From: Flavobacterium sp. N2038
GTDB lineage: Bacteria > Bacteroidota > Bacteroidia > Flavobacteriales > Flavobacteriaceae
DNA: 64,000 bases
Direction of reading: 5' to 3'
Assembly (NCBI RefSeq): GCF_025947185.1
Contig: NZ_CP110001.1
Span: 186,001-250,000 of the forward strand
The notes under the pieces are model-generated. The model was not told the origin of the DNA. It did not search any database and worked only from the letters and a program-made list of their open reading frames with translations. Below, one piece after another: positions 31,206 through 40,500 of the stretch. Numbering within the stretch: the first letter of the stretch is position 1; every line of letters begins with the position of its first letter. The translations under genes were made by a program, and so were the position numbers.

Positions 31206-32873
31206 ATGAAAAAATACACTTTCCTTTTTTTATCTTTAGTATACTTAACAATGAGTTGTTCTGGCTCAAAATCAGTTACAATGAATAACGAAAATACTTC
31301 GAAAACACCTTTCGTTTGGGAAGGAGCAAATGTTTATTTTTTACTTACAGATCGTTTTTACAACGGAGACAAATCAAACGACGTCAATTTCAACCGAACC
31401 AAAACTCCAGGAAAATTACGCGGATTTGAAGGCGGAGATATCATCGGAATCACCAAAAAAATTGAATCAGGATATTTTGAAAAATTAGGAATAAATGCCA
31501 TTTGGTTTACGCCAATTATCGAACAGATTCACGACGGTGTTGATGAAGGAACCGGGCTTAGCTATGGCTTTCACGGTTATTGGGCAAAAGACTGGACGGC
31601 TCTCGATCCAAATTTTGGAACCAAAGAAGATTTAGCAAAACTGGTCAAAAAAGCACACGAAAAAGGTATCAGAATAATTCTTGACGGCGTTATCAATCAT
31701 ACGGGACCTGTAACTCCCGAAGATCCTGTTTGGCCTTCAGACTGGGTAAGAACGGGCGTTGTCTGCGATTACAAATCATTCGAAAACACTACAATGTGTA
31801 CTTTGGTAGACAATCTTCCAGACGTTAGAACAGAAAGTACCCAGGAAGTTTCGATCCCTCCTTTTTTAGCTGAAAAATGGAAAAAAGAAGGCCGCTATGA
31901 AAAAGAAATTGCTTCGCTTGACGAATTCTTCAAAAGAACAAATTATCCAAGAACTCCCAAATATTACATTATAAAATGGCTGACAGATTATATTCTCGAA
32001 TTCGGAGTTGACGGTTACAGAGGCGACACCGTAAAACATACGGACGAAAACGTTTGGGCCGATTTTAAAAAAGAGTGTAACTACGCATTTGAAACCTGGA
32101 AAAAACAGCATCCGTTGGAAGTTTTAGATCAAAATTCGTTTTACACCATTGCTGAAGTTTACGGTTATGGAATCAGTGGTGGACAAGAATATGATTTTGG
32201 AGACCGAAAAGTAAATTATTTCCAGAATGGTTTTAACAGCATGATCAATTTTGAATTTAAATGGAATGCTGCACAAAATGATCACGAAGGTCTATTCTCA
32301 AAATATTCAAATGCTTTGAACAATGAATTAAAAGGATATTCGGTTTTAAACTATATGTCTTCGCACGATGATGGTCAGCCTTTTGATGCCAATCGAGTAA
32401 AAGGTATTGAAGCAGGAACTAAATTATTGCTTTCTCCTGGAATATCTCAGGTTTATTATGGTGACGAATCTAATCGCTCTTTAGTAATTGAAGGTACAAA
32501 TGGCGATGCCACTTTACGTTCAAATATGAATTGGGATGATATTCAGAACAATTCTGAAACTCAAAAAATACTTTTACACTGGCAGAAATTAGGCCAATTT
32601 AGACGAAATCATCCAGCCGTTGGAGCGGGTGTTCACAAACTAATTAATCCGTATCCATATACTTTTTCCAGAACATTTACCAAAGGTGCTTTTACAGACA
32701 AAGTAATCATGGGAGTAGATTTACCAAAAGGCAGAAAAGAACTTCCTGTTGGCGATATTTTCCCAAACGGAACAAAACTAAAAGACACTTACTCTAATCA
32801 AAATACAGAAGTCATTGACGGAAAAGTGATTATCGACAGTGATTTTGACATCGTTTTATTAGAAGAGATTTAA
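31206..32873 (+). CDS. susG: GH13 alpha-amylase, lipoprotein (SusG-like)
   Basis: 555 residues. The signal peptide ends LTMSC with Cys18, so it is a lipoprotein. The barrel starts VYFLLTDRFYNGDKSNDVNF. The GH13 regions are visible: ILDGVINHTG, GVDGYRGDTVKH (nucleophile Asp), YTIAEVYGYG (acid/base Glu) and YMSSHDDGQ. It ends in a short C-terminal beta domain. By analogy with SusG it could be a surface endo-acting amylase. Residues after the Cys (SGSKS) are not a strong surface-export signal, so periplasmic placement is also possible. Last gene of the permease-to-amylase direction, it lies between palindromic repeats. Confidence 0.9.
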   Translation: MKKYTFLFLSLVYLTMSCSGSKSVTMNNENTSKTPFVWEGANVYFLLTDRFYNGDKSNDVNFNRTKTPGKLRGFEGGDIIGITKKIESGYFEKLGINAIWFTPIIEQIHDGVDEGTGLSYGFHGYWAKDWTALDPNFGTKEDLAKLVKKAHEKGIRIILDGVINHTGPVTPEDPVWPSDWVRTGVVCDYKSFENTTMCTLVDNLPDVRTESTQEVSIPPFLAEKWKKEGRYEKEIASLDEFFKRTNYPRTPKYYIIKWLTDYILEFGVDGYRGDTVKHTDENVWADFKKECNYAFETWKKQHPLEVLDQNSFYTIAEVYGYGISGGQEYDFGDRKVNYFQNGFNSMINFEFKWNAAQNDHEGLFSKYSNALNNELKGYSVLNYMSSHDDGQPFDANRVKGIEAGTKLLLSPGISQVYYGDESNRSLVIEGTNGDATLRSNMNWDDIQNNSETQKILLHWQKLGQFRRNHPAVGAGVHKLINPYPYTFSRTFTKGAFTDKVIMGVDLPKGRKELPVGDIFPNGTKLKDTYSNQNTEVIDGKVIIDSDFDIVLLEEI

Positions 32874-32888
32874 AACAAATATTTTTTT

Positions 32889-32960
32889 TCTCTCGCAGAT
32901 TTAGGAGATTGAGCAGATAATTTTAATAAAATCTGCCGTATCTGCAAAATCTGCGAGAGA
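32889..32960. repeat. Inverted repeat of the CGCAGATT family
   Basis: TCTCTCGCAGATTT (32889-32902) pairs perfectly with AAATCTGCGAGAGA (32947-32960). The interior repeats GCAGAT/ATCTGC. It follows the amylase stop by 16 bases and may act as its terminator. Confidence 0.75.
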
Positions 32961-32968
32961 CATAATTT

Positions 32969-33011
32969 AGCACAGATTTTGAAAATCATTTTAATCCTTT
33001 AATCTGTGGCT
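32969..33011. repeat. Second palindrome, AGCACAGATT/AATCTGTGGCT
   Basis: An imperfect inverted repeat directly behind 32889-32960. Its right half repeats the sequence word seen at 31142-31166. Confidence 0.6.
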
Positions 33012-33062
33012 ATTATTTTTCCTTTGCTCCTTTGTACCTTTGCAACTCTGAACCTTTATAAA

Positions 33063-33746
33063 ATGAATGTTTTAAAGATCGCACATCGAGGCGCCAAAGC
33101 CTACGAACCTGAAAATACTTTACAAGCTTTTCAAAAAGCTTTAGACTTAAATTCAGACGGAATTGAACTCGACGTTCATTTGAGTTCGGATGGACATATA
33201 ATCGTAATTCACGACGAAACCATCGACAGAACTACCGATGGAAAAGGTTTAGTAAATGATTTTACTTTAGCAAGATTGAAATCATTTTTAATCGATAGAA
33301 AACATCAAATCCCAACTCTAAACGAGGTTTTTGATTTGGTGGACAAAAAATGCCTGATCAATATCGAATTAAAAGGTTTAGGAACTCCCAGCAAAGTTGC
33401 TCAGCTTATTGAGGAATATATTTCAGAAAAAAACTGGAATTACAATCACTTCATCATTTCAAGTTTCGATTGGAATATGTTAGAAGAAACATCAAACCTA
33501 AACCCAAATATCCCAATTGGTGTTTTAACCGAAGAAAATCTTGATATCGCTTTGGCTTTCGCCGAAACCATAAACGCAAAGGCCATTCATCCAGATTTTA
33601 ATTTATTGAATAAGGAGAATGTAAGCAAAATACAGGAAAAAGGATTCTTAGTTTTGCCTTGGACAGTAAACTCCGAAGAAGACATTCAAAAAATAAAAAG
33701 TTATAATGTAAACGGAATTATCTCTGATAATCCAGACAAAATATAA
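33063..33746 (+). CDS. Glycerophosphodiester phosphodiesterase
   Basis: The start chosen is the ATG at 33063 (MNVLKIAHRGAKAYEPENTL), 227 residues. Longer forms would begin in the repeat. The GDPD barrel motifs are complete: the catalytic HRG with PENTLQAF, IELDVHLSSDGHIIVIHDET (metal-binding Glu, Asp and second His), CLINIELKG, and the end motif VNGIISDNPD. It splits glycerophosphodiesters to glycerol-3-phosphate and an alcohol. With no signal peptide, it is probably cytoplasmic. Confidence 0.9.
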   Translation: MNVLKIAHRGAKAYEPENTLQAFQKALDLNSDGIELDVHLSSDGHIIVIHDETIDRTTDGKGLVNDFTLARLKSFLIDRKHQIPTLNEVFDLVDKKCLINIELKGLGTPSKVAQLIEEYISEKNWNYNHFIISSFDWNMLEETSNLNPNIPIGVLTEENLDIALAFAETINAKAIHPDFNLLNKENVSKIQEKGFLVLPWTVNSEEDIQKIKSYNVNGIISDNPDKI

Positions 33747-33750
33747 GAAT

Positions 33751-33858
33751 AGCCACAGATTAAAAGGATTTTTTAAAATCTGTGTAAATCATTTTATCCC
33801 GATAGCTACCGGGAGTGGCAAAATAAAAAATTAGTGCCAATTCGTGTAATTCGTGGCA
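33751..33858. repeat. Cluster of three small palindromes
   Basis: CACAGATT/AATCTGTG (33754-33784), then the near-perfect CCCGATAGCTACCGGG (33798-33813), then a TGCCA/TGGCA-bounded stretch with two ATTCGTG words (to 33858). The block ends 12 bases before the next start codon. Confidence 0.65.
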
Positions 33859-33870
33859 ACCCAAAAAAAT

Positions 33871-35079
33871 ATGATCAAAAATTTCGACATAATCATCGTT
33901 GGCGGAGGCGCTGCAGGTTTTTTTACTGCGATTAATATTGCAGAAAAAAATCCGAAACTTAAAATTGCCATTTTAGAAAGAGGAAAAGAAGTTCTTTCTA
34001 AAGTTCGTGTTTCCGGTGGTGGACGCTGTAACGTTACGCACGCTTGTTTTGAACCCAACGAGTTGGTTAAATTTTATCCGCGAGGCGAAAAAGAACTTCG
34101 TGGTCCGTTCCATCAATTCTGTTCCGGAGACACGATAGAATGGTTCGAAAAACATGGAGTTGAATTAAAAATTGAAGAAGACGGCAGAATGTTTCCGGTT
34201 TCAAATTCATCCCAAACCATCATTGATTGTTTTCTAAAAGCAACTGAAAAATTAGGCATAAAAGTACTGACGGGACAAAGTGTGCAATCGATTTTTAAAA
34301 AAGAAAATCATTGGAAAATTGATACGCAAAGTGATAATTTCGCTGCTGAAAAATTAATATTGGCAACGGGAAGTAATCCAAAAATCTGGGAAATGCTTCA
34401 GCAACACGGGCACGCGATTGTAAGTCCTGTTCCTTCCCTATTTACTTTCAACATTAAAGATTCCAGAATTAAAGAATTACCCGGCGTTGCGGCACAAGTT
34501 ACTGTAAACGTAAAAGATACCAAACTAGAATCGACAGGCCCTTTGTTAATCACGCATTGGGGAATGAGCGGTCCGGCTATTTTAAAACTTTCGGCTTGGG
34601 GCGCACGTATTTTACACGATAAAAATTATCAGTTTACCATTTTCGTCAATTGGCTAAATGATATTGATGCCGAAGATGCCGAAAAAATCCTAAAAGACTT
34701 AAAACAGGAACACGCTAAAAAAGCAGTTTCAAAAAAATCTCCATTTGATTTTCCAAACCGTTTATGGGAAAGTTTGGTTTTGGCTTCGGGAATTGATGCA
34801 GAAACTAAATGGGCAGATTTATCTAAAATTCAATTACAGAATTTAGTCTCTCAACTTACAAAAGCCGAATTTAAAGTCAACGGAAAAAGCACCTTTAAGG
34901 AAGAATTTGTAACGGCCGGCGGAATTGATTTAAAAGAAATCAACTTTAAAACGATGGAAAGCAAAATTCACGAAAATCTTTATTTTGCAGGTGAAATTGT
35001 AAATATCGACGCTATTACTGGCGGATTTAATTTTCAGAATGCCTGGACAAGCGGGTTTATTCTGGCTCAAAGTATTTAA
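33871..35079 (+). CDS. HI0933/YhiN-family NAD(P)/FAD-dependent oxidoreductase
   Basis: The start is the ATG at 33871 (MIKNFDIIIVGGGAAGFFTA), 402 residues. The FAD dinucleotide-binding loop GGGAAG is at about 11-16. The family signature SKVRVSGGGRCNVTHA follows near residue 45. The C-terminal FAD contact is NIDAITGGFNFQNAWTSG. It is an uncharacterised flavoprotein group; the reaction is unknown. A phosphatase gene follows 4 bases later. Confidence 0.9.
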   Translation: MIKNFDIIIVGGGAAGFFTAINIAEKNPKLKIAILERGKEVLSKVRVSGGGRCNVTHACFEPNELVKFYPRGEKELRGPFHQFCSGDTIEWFEKHGVELKIEEDGRMFPVSNSSQTIIDCFLKATEKLGIKVLTGQSVQSIFKKENHWKIDTQSDNFAAEKLILATGSNPKIWEMLQQHGHAIVSPVPSLFTFNIKDSRIKELPGVAAQVTVNVKDTKLESTGPLLITHWGMSGPAILKLSAWGARILHDKNYQFTIFVNWLNDIDAEDAEKILKDLKQEHAKKAVSKKSPFDFPNRLWESLVLASGIDAETKWADLSKIQLQNLVSQLTKAEFKVNGKSTFKEEFVTAGGIDLKEINFKTMESKIHENLYFAGEIVNIDAITGGFNFQNAWTSGFILAQSI

Positions 35080-35083
35080 TAAA

Positions 35084-35731
35084 ATGAAATTCAAAGGAAT
35101 TATTTTTGATTTAGACGGCACATTAGTCAATTCATTACATGACATCTCAGATGCGATGAATAAAGTACTTACCGCTTTAAATTATCCTACACATACTTAC
35201 GACACTTATCAATATTTTATTGGGAGTGGTTTACGAAATCTGGTAAGTAAAGCTTTACCCGCTGCAAACAGTTCTGATGATGAAATTGAAAGTTGTTTTG
35301 AATGTATGGTTGAAGAATATACTAAAATCTGTACGCTGAAAACAAAACCTTATGACGGAATTGTTGAATTGCTTGAAAAACTGACTTCACAAAACATCAA
35401 AATGGCGGTTTTTTCTAACAAAGCCGATGAATTAACCAAGAAAATAGCATCTGAAATATTTCCAAAACAATTTGACACAGCGATTGGTTTAAGTACAGAA
35501 GAACTTAAAAAACCAAATCCGTTTGAGGCTTTAGAAATTGGCAAGAAATGGAATTTAAAACCCGAAGAAATTCTTTTTGTGGGTGATTCTGATATTGATA
35601 TGCAGACGGCAGTAAATGCCAATATGTTTCCTGTTGGGGTTACTTGGGGTTATAGAACTGAAGATGAATTGAAATCAAGTGGGGCAAAAGCGGTTATTAA
35701 CAATGCTTCGGAATTAATTGAATTATTCTAA
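35084..35731 (+). CDS. HAD-superfamily hydrolase, phosphoglycolate-phosphatase-like
   Basis: The start is the ATG at 35084 (MKFKGIIFDLDGTLVNSLHD), 4 bases after the previous stop, 215 residues. Nucleophile motif DLDGTLVNS, a helical cap, motif II VFSNKAD, a Lys in LKKPNPFEAL, and motif III FVGDSDIDMQTAVNA are present. The layout matches Gph-type phosphatases. The exact substrate cannot be told from the motif set. Confidence 0.87.
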   Translation: MKFKGIIFDLDGTLVNSLHDISDAMNKVLTALNYPTHTYDTYQYFIGSGLRNLVSKALPAANSSDDEIESCFECMVEEYTKICTLKTKPYDGIVELLEKLTSQNIKMAVFSNKADELTKKIASEIFPKQFDTAIGLSTEELKKPNPFEALEIGKKWNLKPEEILFVGDSDIDMQTAVNANMFPVGVTWGYRTEDELKSSGAKAVINNASELIELF

Positions 35732-35820
35732 TCTAATTCGTTTTCATTTTCATTTAAAATACTTTTTTATCTTTGCTTTTTTTAAATAAGAGCAAACCTA
35801 CAAATTACTTCAAATCACAA

Positions 35821-36894
35821 ATGAAAAAAATATTATCCATAGCCATTTTGTTAATTATAATCGTTGGCTGTGAAAATGAAGATTCTCAAAAAATTAAAGA
35901 AGAGAAAATAATATTAAAAACGAATGTTCTAGATGCTGAATATTCAAAAAAAACTGATCAATTAGTTTATATCTCAACAAATCCTGCTCAAGTAAACATT
36001 TTTAACTCCAATACTGAGACATTACAAAAAATTTCACTGGCTTATGCTCCTAAATGTATTTCTATTTCACAAGATGGTAATACAGCTGCGGTGGGTCATG
36101 ATGGCCACATCACACATGTTAATTTAAAAAATCCATCCATAATCCAAACCTATAATATTTCTTGTTCTGCACTTGATATCATTCTTGGAAATAATAAATG
36201 GGCGTATGTTTTTCCCGAAAAAGATCAATGGACTTACATCAGAAGTGTTAATATGAACTTGGAATATAATTACGAAATGCCCACAAGTATGTACAATCAA
36301 TTGCACGCCGGAGCTAAAGGAAGGTTACATCCTTCAGGTAATTATATTTACATGCAAAGTCCACTATCAAGAGCACAAGTTCAACGCCTAACAATTAAAA
36401 ATGGAAATATTGATGATCGATATGAATCTAACTTTGAAGAAGAAGACTACACTATTCCCAGCATATGGTTTTCAGAGGACGGCAACAGACTTTTTACTAG
36501 AGAAAGAAGTGTTTTAAAAACCTCTGAACTTAATAGTTTAGATGCTGTTTATAATGGTAGAATTCCTTCCGAAAGCAATTATAAGATTGATTGGCTGGAT
36601 CATTCTTCTTCAAAAGGAAAATTATATGTAATCTTTTCAAGTGACAATTATTGGAATCCTATAAAATCGAATAACGTTTATGTTTATAACGATTCAGATC
36701 TTAGCTATCTAAATAAATTTGATTTGGAAAAATATTTCAATCAAACGACAAGAAACAGTCAAGAAAGTTATGATGCTGTCCCTTATTTTGTTTTTAGCAA
36801 TTCTAACGGAAACAGTTTATTTGTAGTAACAAAAGCACTAAATTCTGATTTAGTCAATGAATGGGCAATTCAAAAAATCACTATTAAACAATAA
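35821..36894 (+). CDS. Beta-propeller-like lipoprotein, shorter copy of a tandem pair
   Basis: The start is the ATG at 35821 (MKKILSIAILLIIIVGCENED), 357 residues. A lipobox places Cys at 17. The rest reads as repeated four-strand blades: DAEYSKKTDQLVYISTNP, CISISQDGNTAAVGHDGHIT, WAYVFPEKDQWTYIR, IWFSEDGNRLFTRERSVLKT. I recognise no named family. The body is clearly homologous to the protein encoded directly downstream at 36996. A TATCTTTG -7-like element lies at 35768-35775. Function unknown. Confidence 0.75.
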   Translation: MKKILSIAILLIIIVGCENEDSQKIKEEKIILKTNVLDAEYSKKTDQLVYISTNPAQVNIFNSNTETLQKISLAYAPKCISISQDGNTAAVGHDGHITHVNLKNPSIIQTYNISCSALDIILGNNKWAYVFPEKDQWTYIRSVNMNLEYNYEMPTSMYNQLHAGAKGRLHPSGNYIYMQSPLSRAQVQRLTIKNGNIDDRYESNFEEEDYTIPSIWFSEDGNRLFTRERSVLKTSELNSLDAVYNGRIPSESNYKIDWLDHSSSKGKLYVIFSSDNYWNPIKSNNVYVYNDSDLSYLNKFDLEKYFNQTTRNSQESYDAVPYFVFSNSNGNSLFVVTKALNSDLVNEWAIQKITIKQ

Positions 36895-36995
36895 ATATTT
36901 ATCTTAAATAAAACCACTTAATATTTCATGTTTCTTTTTTAATATAATTATGACAGACTATTAAAAAGTAATGAATAACAAAATCAATTAATAAT

Positions 36996-38366
36996 ATGAA
37001 AAAAATTGTATTAACATTAATAACATTGTTAACACTTATTGGCTGTTCTAGCAATGATTCAAATGATTCAAACGAACAAATAAAAGAAACCAATTACTCT
37101 ATACCAGATACCTTAAATTTTACTATTTTCAACAACAATCTCATTCTTAACATTGAAAATCAAGCAAAAACATCATTAAATTATACAATAACAAGCTCAA
37201 AAGATCATGTCAGTCTTTCTAAAAAAGAGGGTGCCATAACCTCTTTAAATCATGATGAAATTAAGGTTACTGTTGATAAAAAAAACTTGCCAAATGGTAA
37301 ATCTTATTCAAAATTATATCTAAATATCAACAATAAAAAGGACTCAATAGTTGTAAGTGTAACCAATTTTGTAGAACAAAAAGTAATTTTAAATTCTGAT
37401 GTTGTCGATGCAGAATTTTCTAAAGTTACTAATCAGCTTATTTATGTTTCTTCAAGTCCTGCAGCGCTCAATATTCTGTCTACAAACACAGGGATAATAG
37501 AAAGCATACCTTTACAATATGTTCCTACATGCGTGTCGGTTTCGCAAGATGGAAAAACTGCTGCCGTTGGTCATGACGCACACATTTCTTATATTAATCT
37601 AACTAACAAAAGTATCATAAACACCTACTCTGTATCTTGCTATGCTCTTGATATTGTATTAGCAAACAATAAATGGGCTTATGTTTTTCCACAAAGAGAT
37701 CAATGGACCCAATTAAGATGTGTCAATATGAATTTGCAGGATGACAACGAAATTCTTCAATCTGGCAATCAAATATATGCAGGTACAAAAGGAAGGTTAC
37801 ATCCGTCTGGCAAATATTTATATGGAGCAAACAATGGACTAAGCCCCTCAGATATAGAAAAATACAACATTCAAAATGGAAATGCAGAATATCTTTATGA
37901 TTCTCCTTATCATGGGGATTATCCGATGAATGGAAATATATGGTTCTCTGAAGATGGAAATAGAATATTTACCAGAGGTAAAACTGTATTAAGAACTTCG
38001 GAACTTAGAAATCAGGATATGGTATATAATGGTACAATTACTACTACCGAATCATACTCATCAATTGAATGGTTAGATCACTCATCAGTAAAAAATAATA
38101 TTTATCTACTACTAACAGCGGGAGATTGGATGCTAAAGAAACTTCCTTACGTTTACGTATATAATGATACAAATCTCGCTTTCAAAAAGAAAATAGCGTT
38201 AGAGCAATTTCTAGTTTCTAAAAATGAATCAGAAAAAGTATTCTACGATGCCGAGCCATTTTTTGCGTTTAGTAATTCTGCTGGAAACAATTTATTTGTA
38301 ATAGTAAAAGCAACTGGAGCAGGTTTAAACAAAGAATGGGCAATAGAAAAAATAAGTATCGAATAA
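36996..38366 (+). CDS. Beta-propeller-like lipoprotein with extra N-terminal BACON-like domain
   Basis: 456 residues. Signal peptide and lipobox LIGC, Cys17, followed by a Ser/Asn/Asp linker encoded in part by a 9-bp tandem repeat (37053-37070). Residues about 40-125 form a beta domain with LNYTITSSKDHVSLSKKEGA and LPNGKSYSKLYLNIN, resembling BACON or Ig-like modules. From about 130 it aligns with the upstream protein: DAEFSKVTNQLIYVSSSP, CVSVSQDGKTAAVGHDAHI, KWAYVFPQRDQWTQLRCVNM. A tandem duplication in which one copy gained or lost the N-terminal domain explains the pair. Function unknown. Confidence 0.75.
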   Translation: MKKIVLTLITLLTLIGCSSNDSNDSNEQIKETNYSIPDTLNFTIFNNNLILNIENQAKTSLNYTITSSKDHVSLSKKEGAITSLNHDEIKVTVDKKNLPNGKSYSKLYLNINNKKDSIVVSVTNFVEQKVILNSDVVDAEFSKVTNQLIYVSSSPAALNILSTNTGIIESIPLQYVPTCVSVSQDGKTAAVGHDAHISYINLTNKSIINTYSVSCYALDIVLANNKWAYVFPQRDQWTQLRCVNMNLQDDNEILQSGNQIYAGTKGRLHPSGKYLYGANNGLSPSDIEKYNIQNGNAEYLYDSPYHGDYPMNGNIWFSEDGNRIFTRGKTVLRTSELRNQDMVYNGTITTTESYSSIEWLDHSSVKNNIYLLLTAGDWMLKKLPYVYVYNDTNLAFKKKIALEQFLVSKNESEKVFYDAEPFFAFSNSAGNNLFVIVKATGAGLNKEWAIEKISIE

Positions 38367-38387
38367 AATCTTATTATTTTAATCTGA

Positions 38388-38969
38388 TTGACAAAAAAAT
38401 ATATTTCACTACAAAAACAAATCATAGCAATTGCCTCTTTTTCTGAAAATGAAATTGAGACAATTGCTTCTTGTTTTGAATATGAGAAATGTCCGGCTAA
38501 AGAATTTCTTTCGTCAATGGGCAAAATCAGCAATAAGATTTTTTTTATTCTCAACGGATTGGCGAGAGTATATTATCTCAAAGATGGGAAAGAAATCACC
38601 ACGTATTTAAGCTGCGATGACGGTTTTATTGCTTCATATTCCAGTTTTATCAATCAGACACAGTCTTTTGAGAACATTCAATGCATTGAAGATTGTGAAG
38701 TGCTTTCGATCACCTTCGAAAAAATGCAGTTTCTGTATCGCGAGATTCCAAATTGGGAACGTGTAGGAAGAATTCTGGCCGAACAAAACTACCTTTGTAT
38801 GGCAGATCGTGTTTTAAAACTTCAAATGATTCCTGCCAAAGAAAAATACCAAACTTTTTTAGCATCCTCTCCACCCAAAATAATTCAGCGAACACCTTTA
38901 ATTTATATCGCTTCATTTCTCGGAATTACTCCAGAATCACTGAGTAGAATCCGCCAGGATATTTCTTAA
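38388..38969 (+). CDS. Crp/Fnr-family transcriptional regulator, TTG start
   Basis: 193 residues. The start must be the TTG at 38388, because an in-frame TGA precedes it directly and no ATG is near. The N-terminal cyclic-nucleotide-binding-like fold (ISNKIFFILNGLARVYYLKD, TTYLSCDDGFIASYSSFI) lacks a clear phosphate cassette, so the effector may not be cAMP. A short C-terminal helix-turn-helix is TPLIYIASFLGITPESLSRI. The MBL hydrolase gene follows 60 bases downstream and may be its target. Confidence 0.85.
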   Translation: MTKKYISLQKQIIAIASFSENEIETIASCFEYEKCPAKEFLSSMGKISNKIFFILNGLARVYYLKDGKEITTYLSCDDGFIASYSSFINQTQSFENIQCIEDCEVLSITFEKMQFLYREIPNWERVGRILAEQNYLCMADRVLKLQMIPAKEKYQTFLASSPPKIIQRTPLIYIASFLGITPESLSRIRQDIS

Positions 38970-39029
38970 CATTTATCAAGTGGATTGAAAAAGCAAATTC
39001 AAATCTTTGTCAAAATAAAATTTGAAAAG

Positions 39030-39698
39030 ATGAAGAATATTGCCCAAGACGTTTACCAGATTCCGTTATTTCCACGCAACGGCATTAATTGTTATTTAAT
39101 AGAAGATGTTTTAATCGATGCCGGAATTCGAAGTTCTGCCAATACAATTCTTAAGGCATTAAAAGAAAAATCAATTAGTAAACATGTCTTAACCCATGCA
39201 CATGCCGATCATCAGGGCAGCAGTAAAACAATCTGTGAAACATTACAGATTCCTCTTCTCTGTAGTCAGCCTGAAAAAGAATTCGCAGAAAATGGAAATG
39301 TAATTACAGAATACCCCAATCCAAATCATATCATCCCAAAATTTCAGAAAACCTTCTGGGCAGGAAAAGGACATTTCGTTTCTCAAACTTTAAAAGAGGG
39401 AGACCAAATTGGCGGATTTACTGTAATTGAAACACCCGGGCACTCCAGAGGCCATTTATCTTTTTTCAGAGATAAAGACGGCGTTTTAATCGTTGGCGAT
39501 GTTATGACCAATATGAATCTGCTCACAACAAAAGTGGGACTGCATGAACCACCACATTTATTTACTGCTGATAAAAAAACCAATAGAAAATCAATTTTAA
39601 AATTGACATCTCTAAAACCAAAAATACTCTGCTTTGGTCACGGACCTGTTTTATTTAATAATGGAGAATTGGAAGAGTTTATTCAAAATATCAAATGA
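39030..39698 (+). CDS. MBL-fold metallo-hydrolase
   Basis: The start is the ATG at 39030 (MKNIAQDVYQIPLFPRNGIN), 222 residues. All metallo-beta-lactamase-fold metal ligands are visible: THAHADHQG (HxHxDH), a His in ETPGHSRGHLSFF, the Asp in VGDVMTNMN, and the His in CFGHGPV. Small proteins of this type hydrolyse thioesters or other esters. The substrate is unknown. It lies downstream of a Crp-like regulator. Confidence 0.87.
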   Translation: MKNIAQDVYQIPLFPRNGINCYLIEDVLIDAGIRSSANTILKALKEKSISKHVLTHAHADHQGSSKTICETLQIPLLCSQPEKEFAENGNVITEYPNPNHIIPKFQKTFWAGKGHFVSQTLKEGDQIGGFTVIETPGHSRGHLSFFRDKDGVLIVGDVMTNMNLLTTKVGLHEPPHLFTADKKTNRKSILKLTSLKPKILCFGHGPVLFNNGELEEFIQNIK

Positions 39699-39780
39699 TT
39701 TTATTAACAAGAATTTACATGTTCTGTAAGTTTTCATTAAGACTATTCTAATAATTTTACTCTCAGCTAAATACCATTAA

Positions 39781-40500
39781 ATGAGAGTAAAATTACTTAC
39801 CACAATTTCTTTTTTCACTTACCAGCTTTCTATTTCCCAAACTGAAAAATTACTTCACGGAAAAGTCATTTCGAATAATTTAGTCCTTAAAGATGTTGAA
39901 GTCATTAATAAAACGGCGCAAACAAGTACCAGAACAAACACTTTAGGCGAATTCACGATTTCGGTAAAAGCGCAGGATAGTTTAATTTTTTTCGCAAAAG
40001 ACTATCTGTTTACCAGATTAAAAATCACCACCAAAGATATTGAGAACAACAATCTCCTCGTCAACATGATTCTAAAACCAGAAGAACTGGATGAAGTTGT
40101 AATAAATAAGGTCGAATTTGATAAAGTTAAGATTAGTGCTGATGATGTTGCAGATGTATTAATCAGTAAAAATGCCAAAGATTTATTCTGGAATACAGGA
40201 GTTAGTGATAATTCGATTAGGGAAGCGCTTCGAGTTTCATTTCCTTTAAAAGGTAAGCAGAAAAAAACAATTGAAGTTGCCGACGACCGTTTTAAGAAAC
40301 TGGTTGTTGCTACTTGTCCTCCCGATTTCTTTCTAAAAAGTTTAAAAATAAAACCTGAAGAAAAAGAGCTTTTTATTGCTTTTTGCGAAGCAGATCCCAA
40401 ATCAAAAACACTTCTGGAAAATCAAAATGTTTTGACTATTATGGATTTTTTGTATGCTAAAAATGAAGAGTTTCAGGAATTGAAAACTAAAAGCCATTAA
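39781..40500 (+). CDS. Exported protein with carboxypeptidase-like regulatory domain, copy 1
   Basis: 239 residues. A signal peptide (MRVKLLTTISFFTYQLSISQ) is followed by a CarboxypepD_reg-like beta-sandwich (LLHGKVISNNLVLKDVEVIN, TRTNTLGEFTISVKAQDSLI). A C-terminal part keeps DDRFKKLVVATCPPDFFLKS and LKIKPEEKELFIAFCEADPK. The gene behind it encodes a close relative, and the stop codon touches the next ATG. No catalytic residues are visible. Function unknown. Confidence 0.78.
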   Translation: MRVKLLTTISFFTYQLSISQTEKLLHGKVISNNLVLKDVEVINKTAQTSTRTNTLGEFTISVKAQDSLIFFAKDYLFTRLKITTKDIENNNLLVNMILKPEELDEVVINKVEFDKVKISADDVADVLISKNAKDLFWNTGVSDNSIREALRVSFPLKGKQKKTIEVADDRFKKLVVATCPPDFFLKSLKIKPEEKELFIAFCEADPKSKTLLENQNVLTIMDFLYAKNEEFQELKTKSH

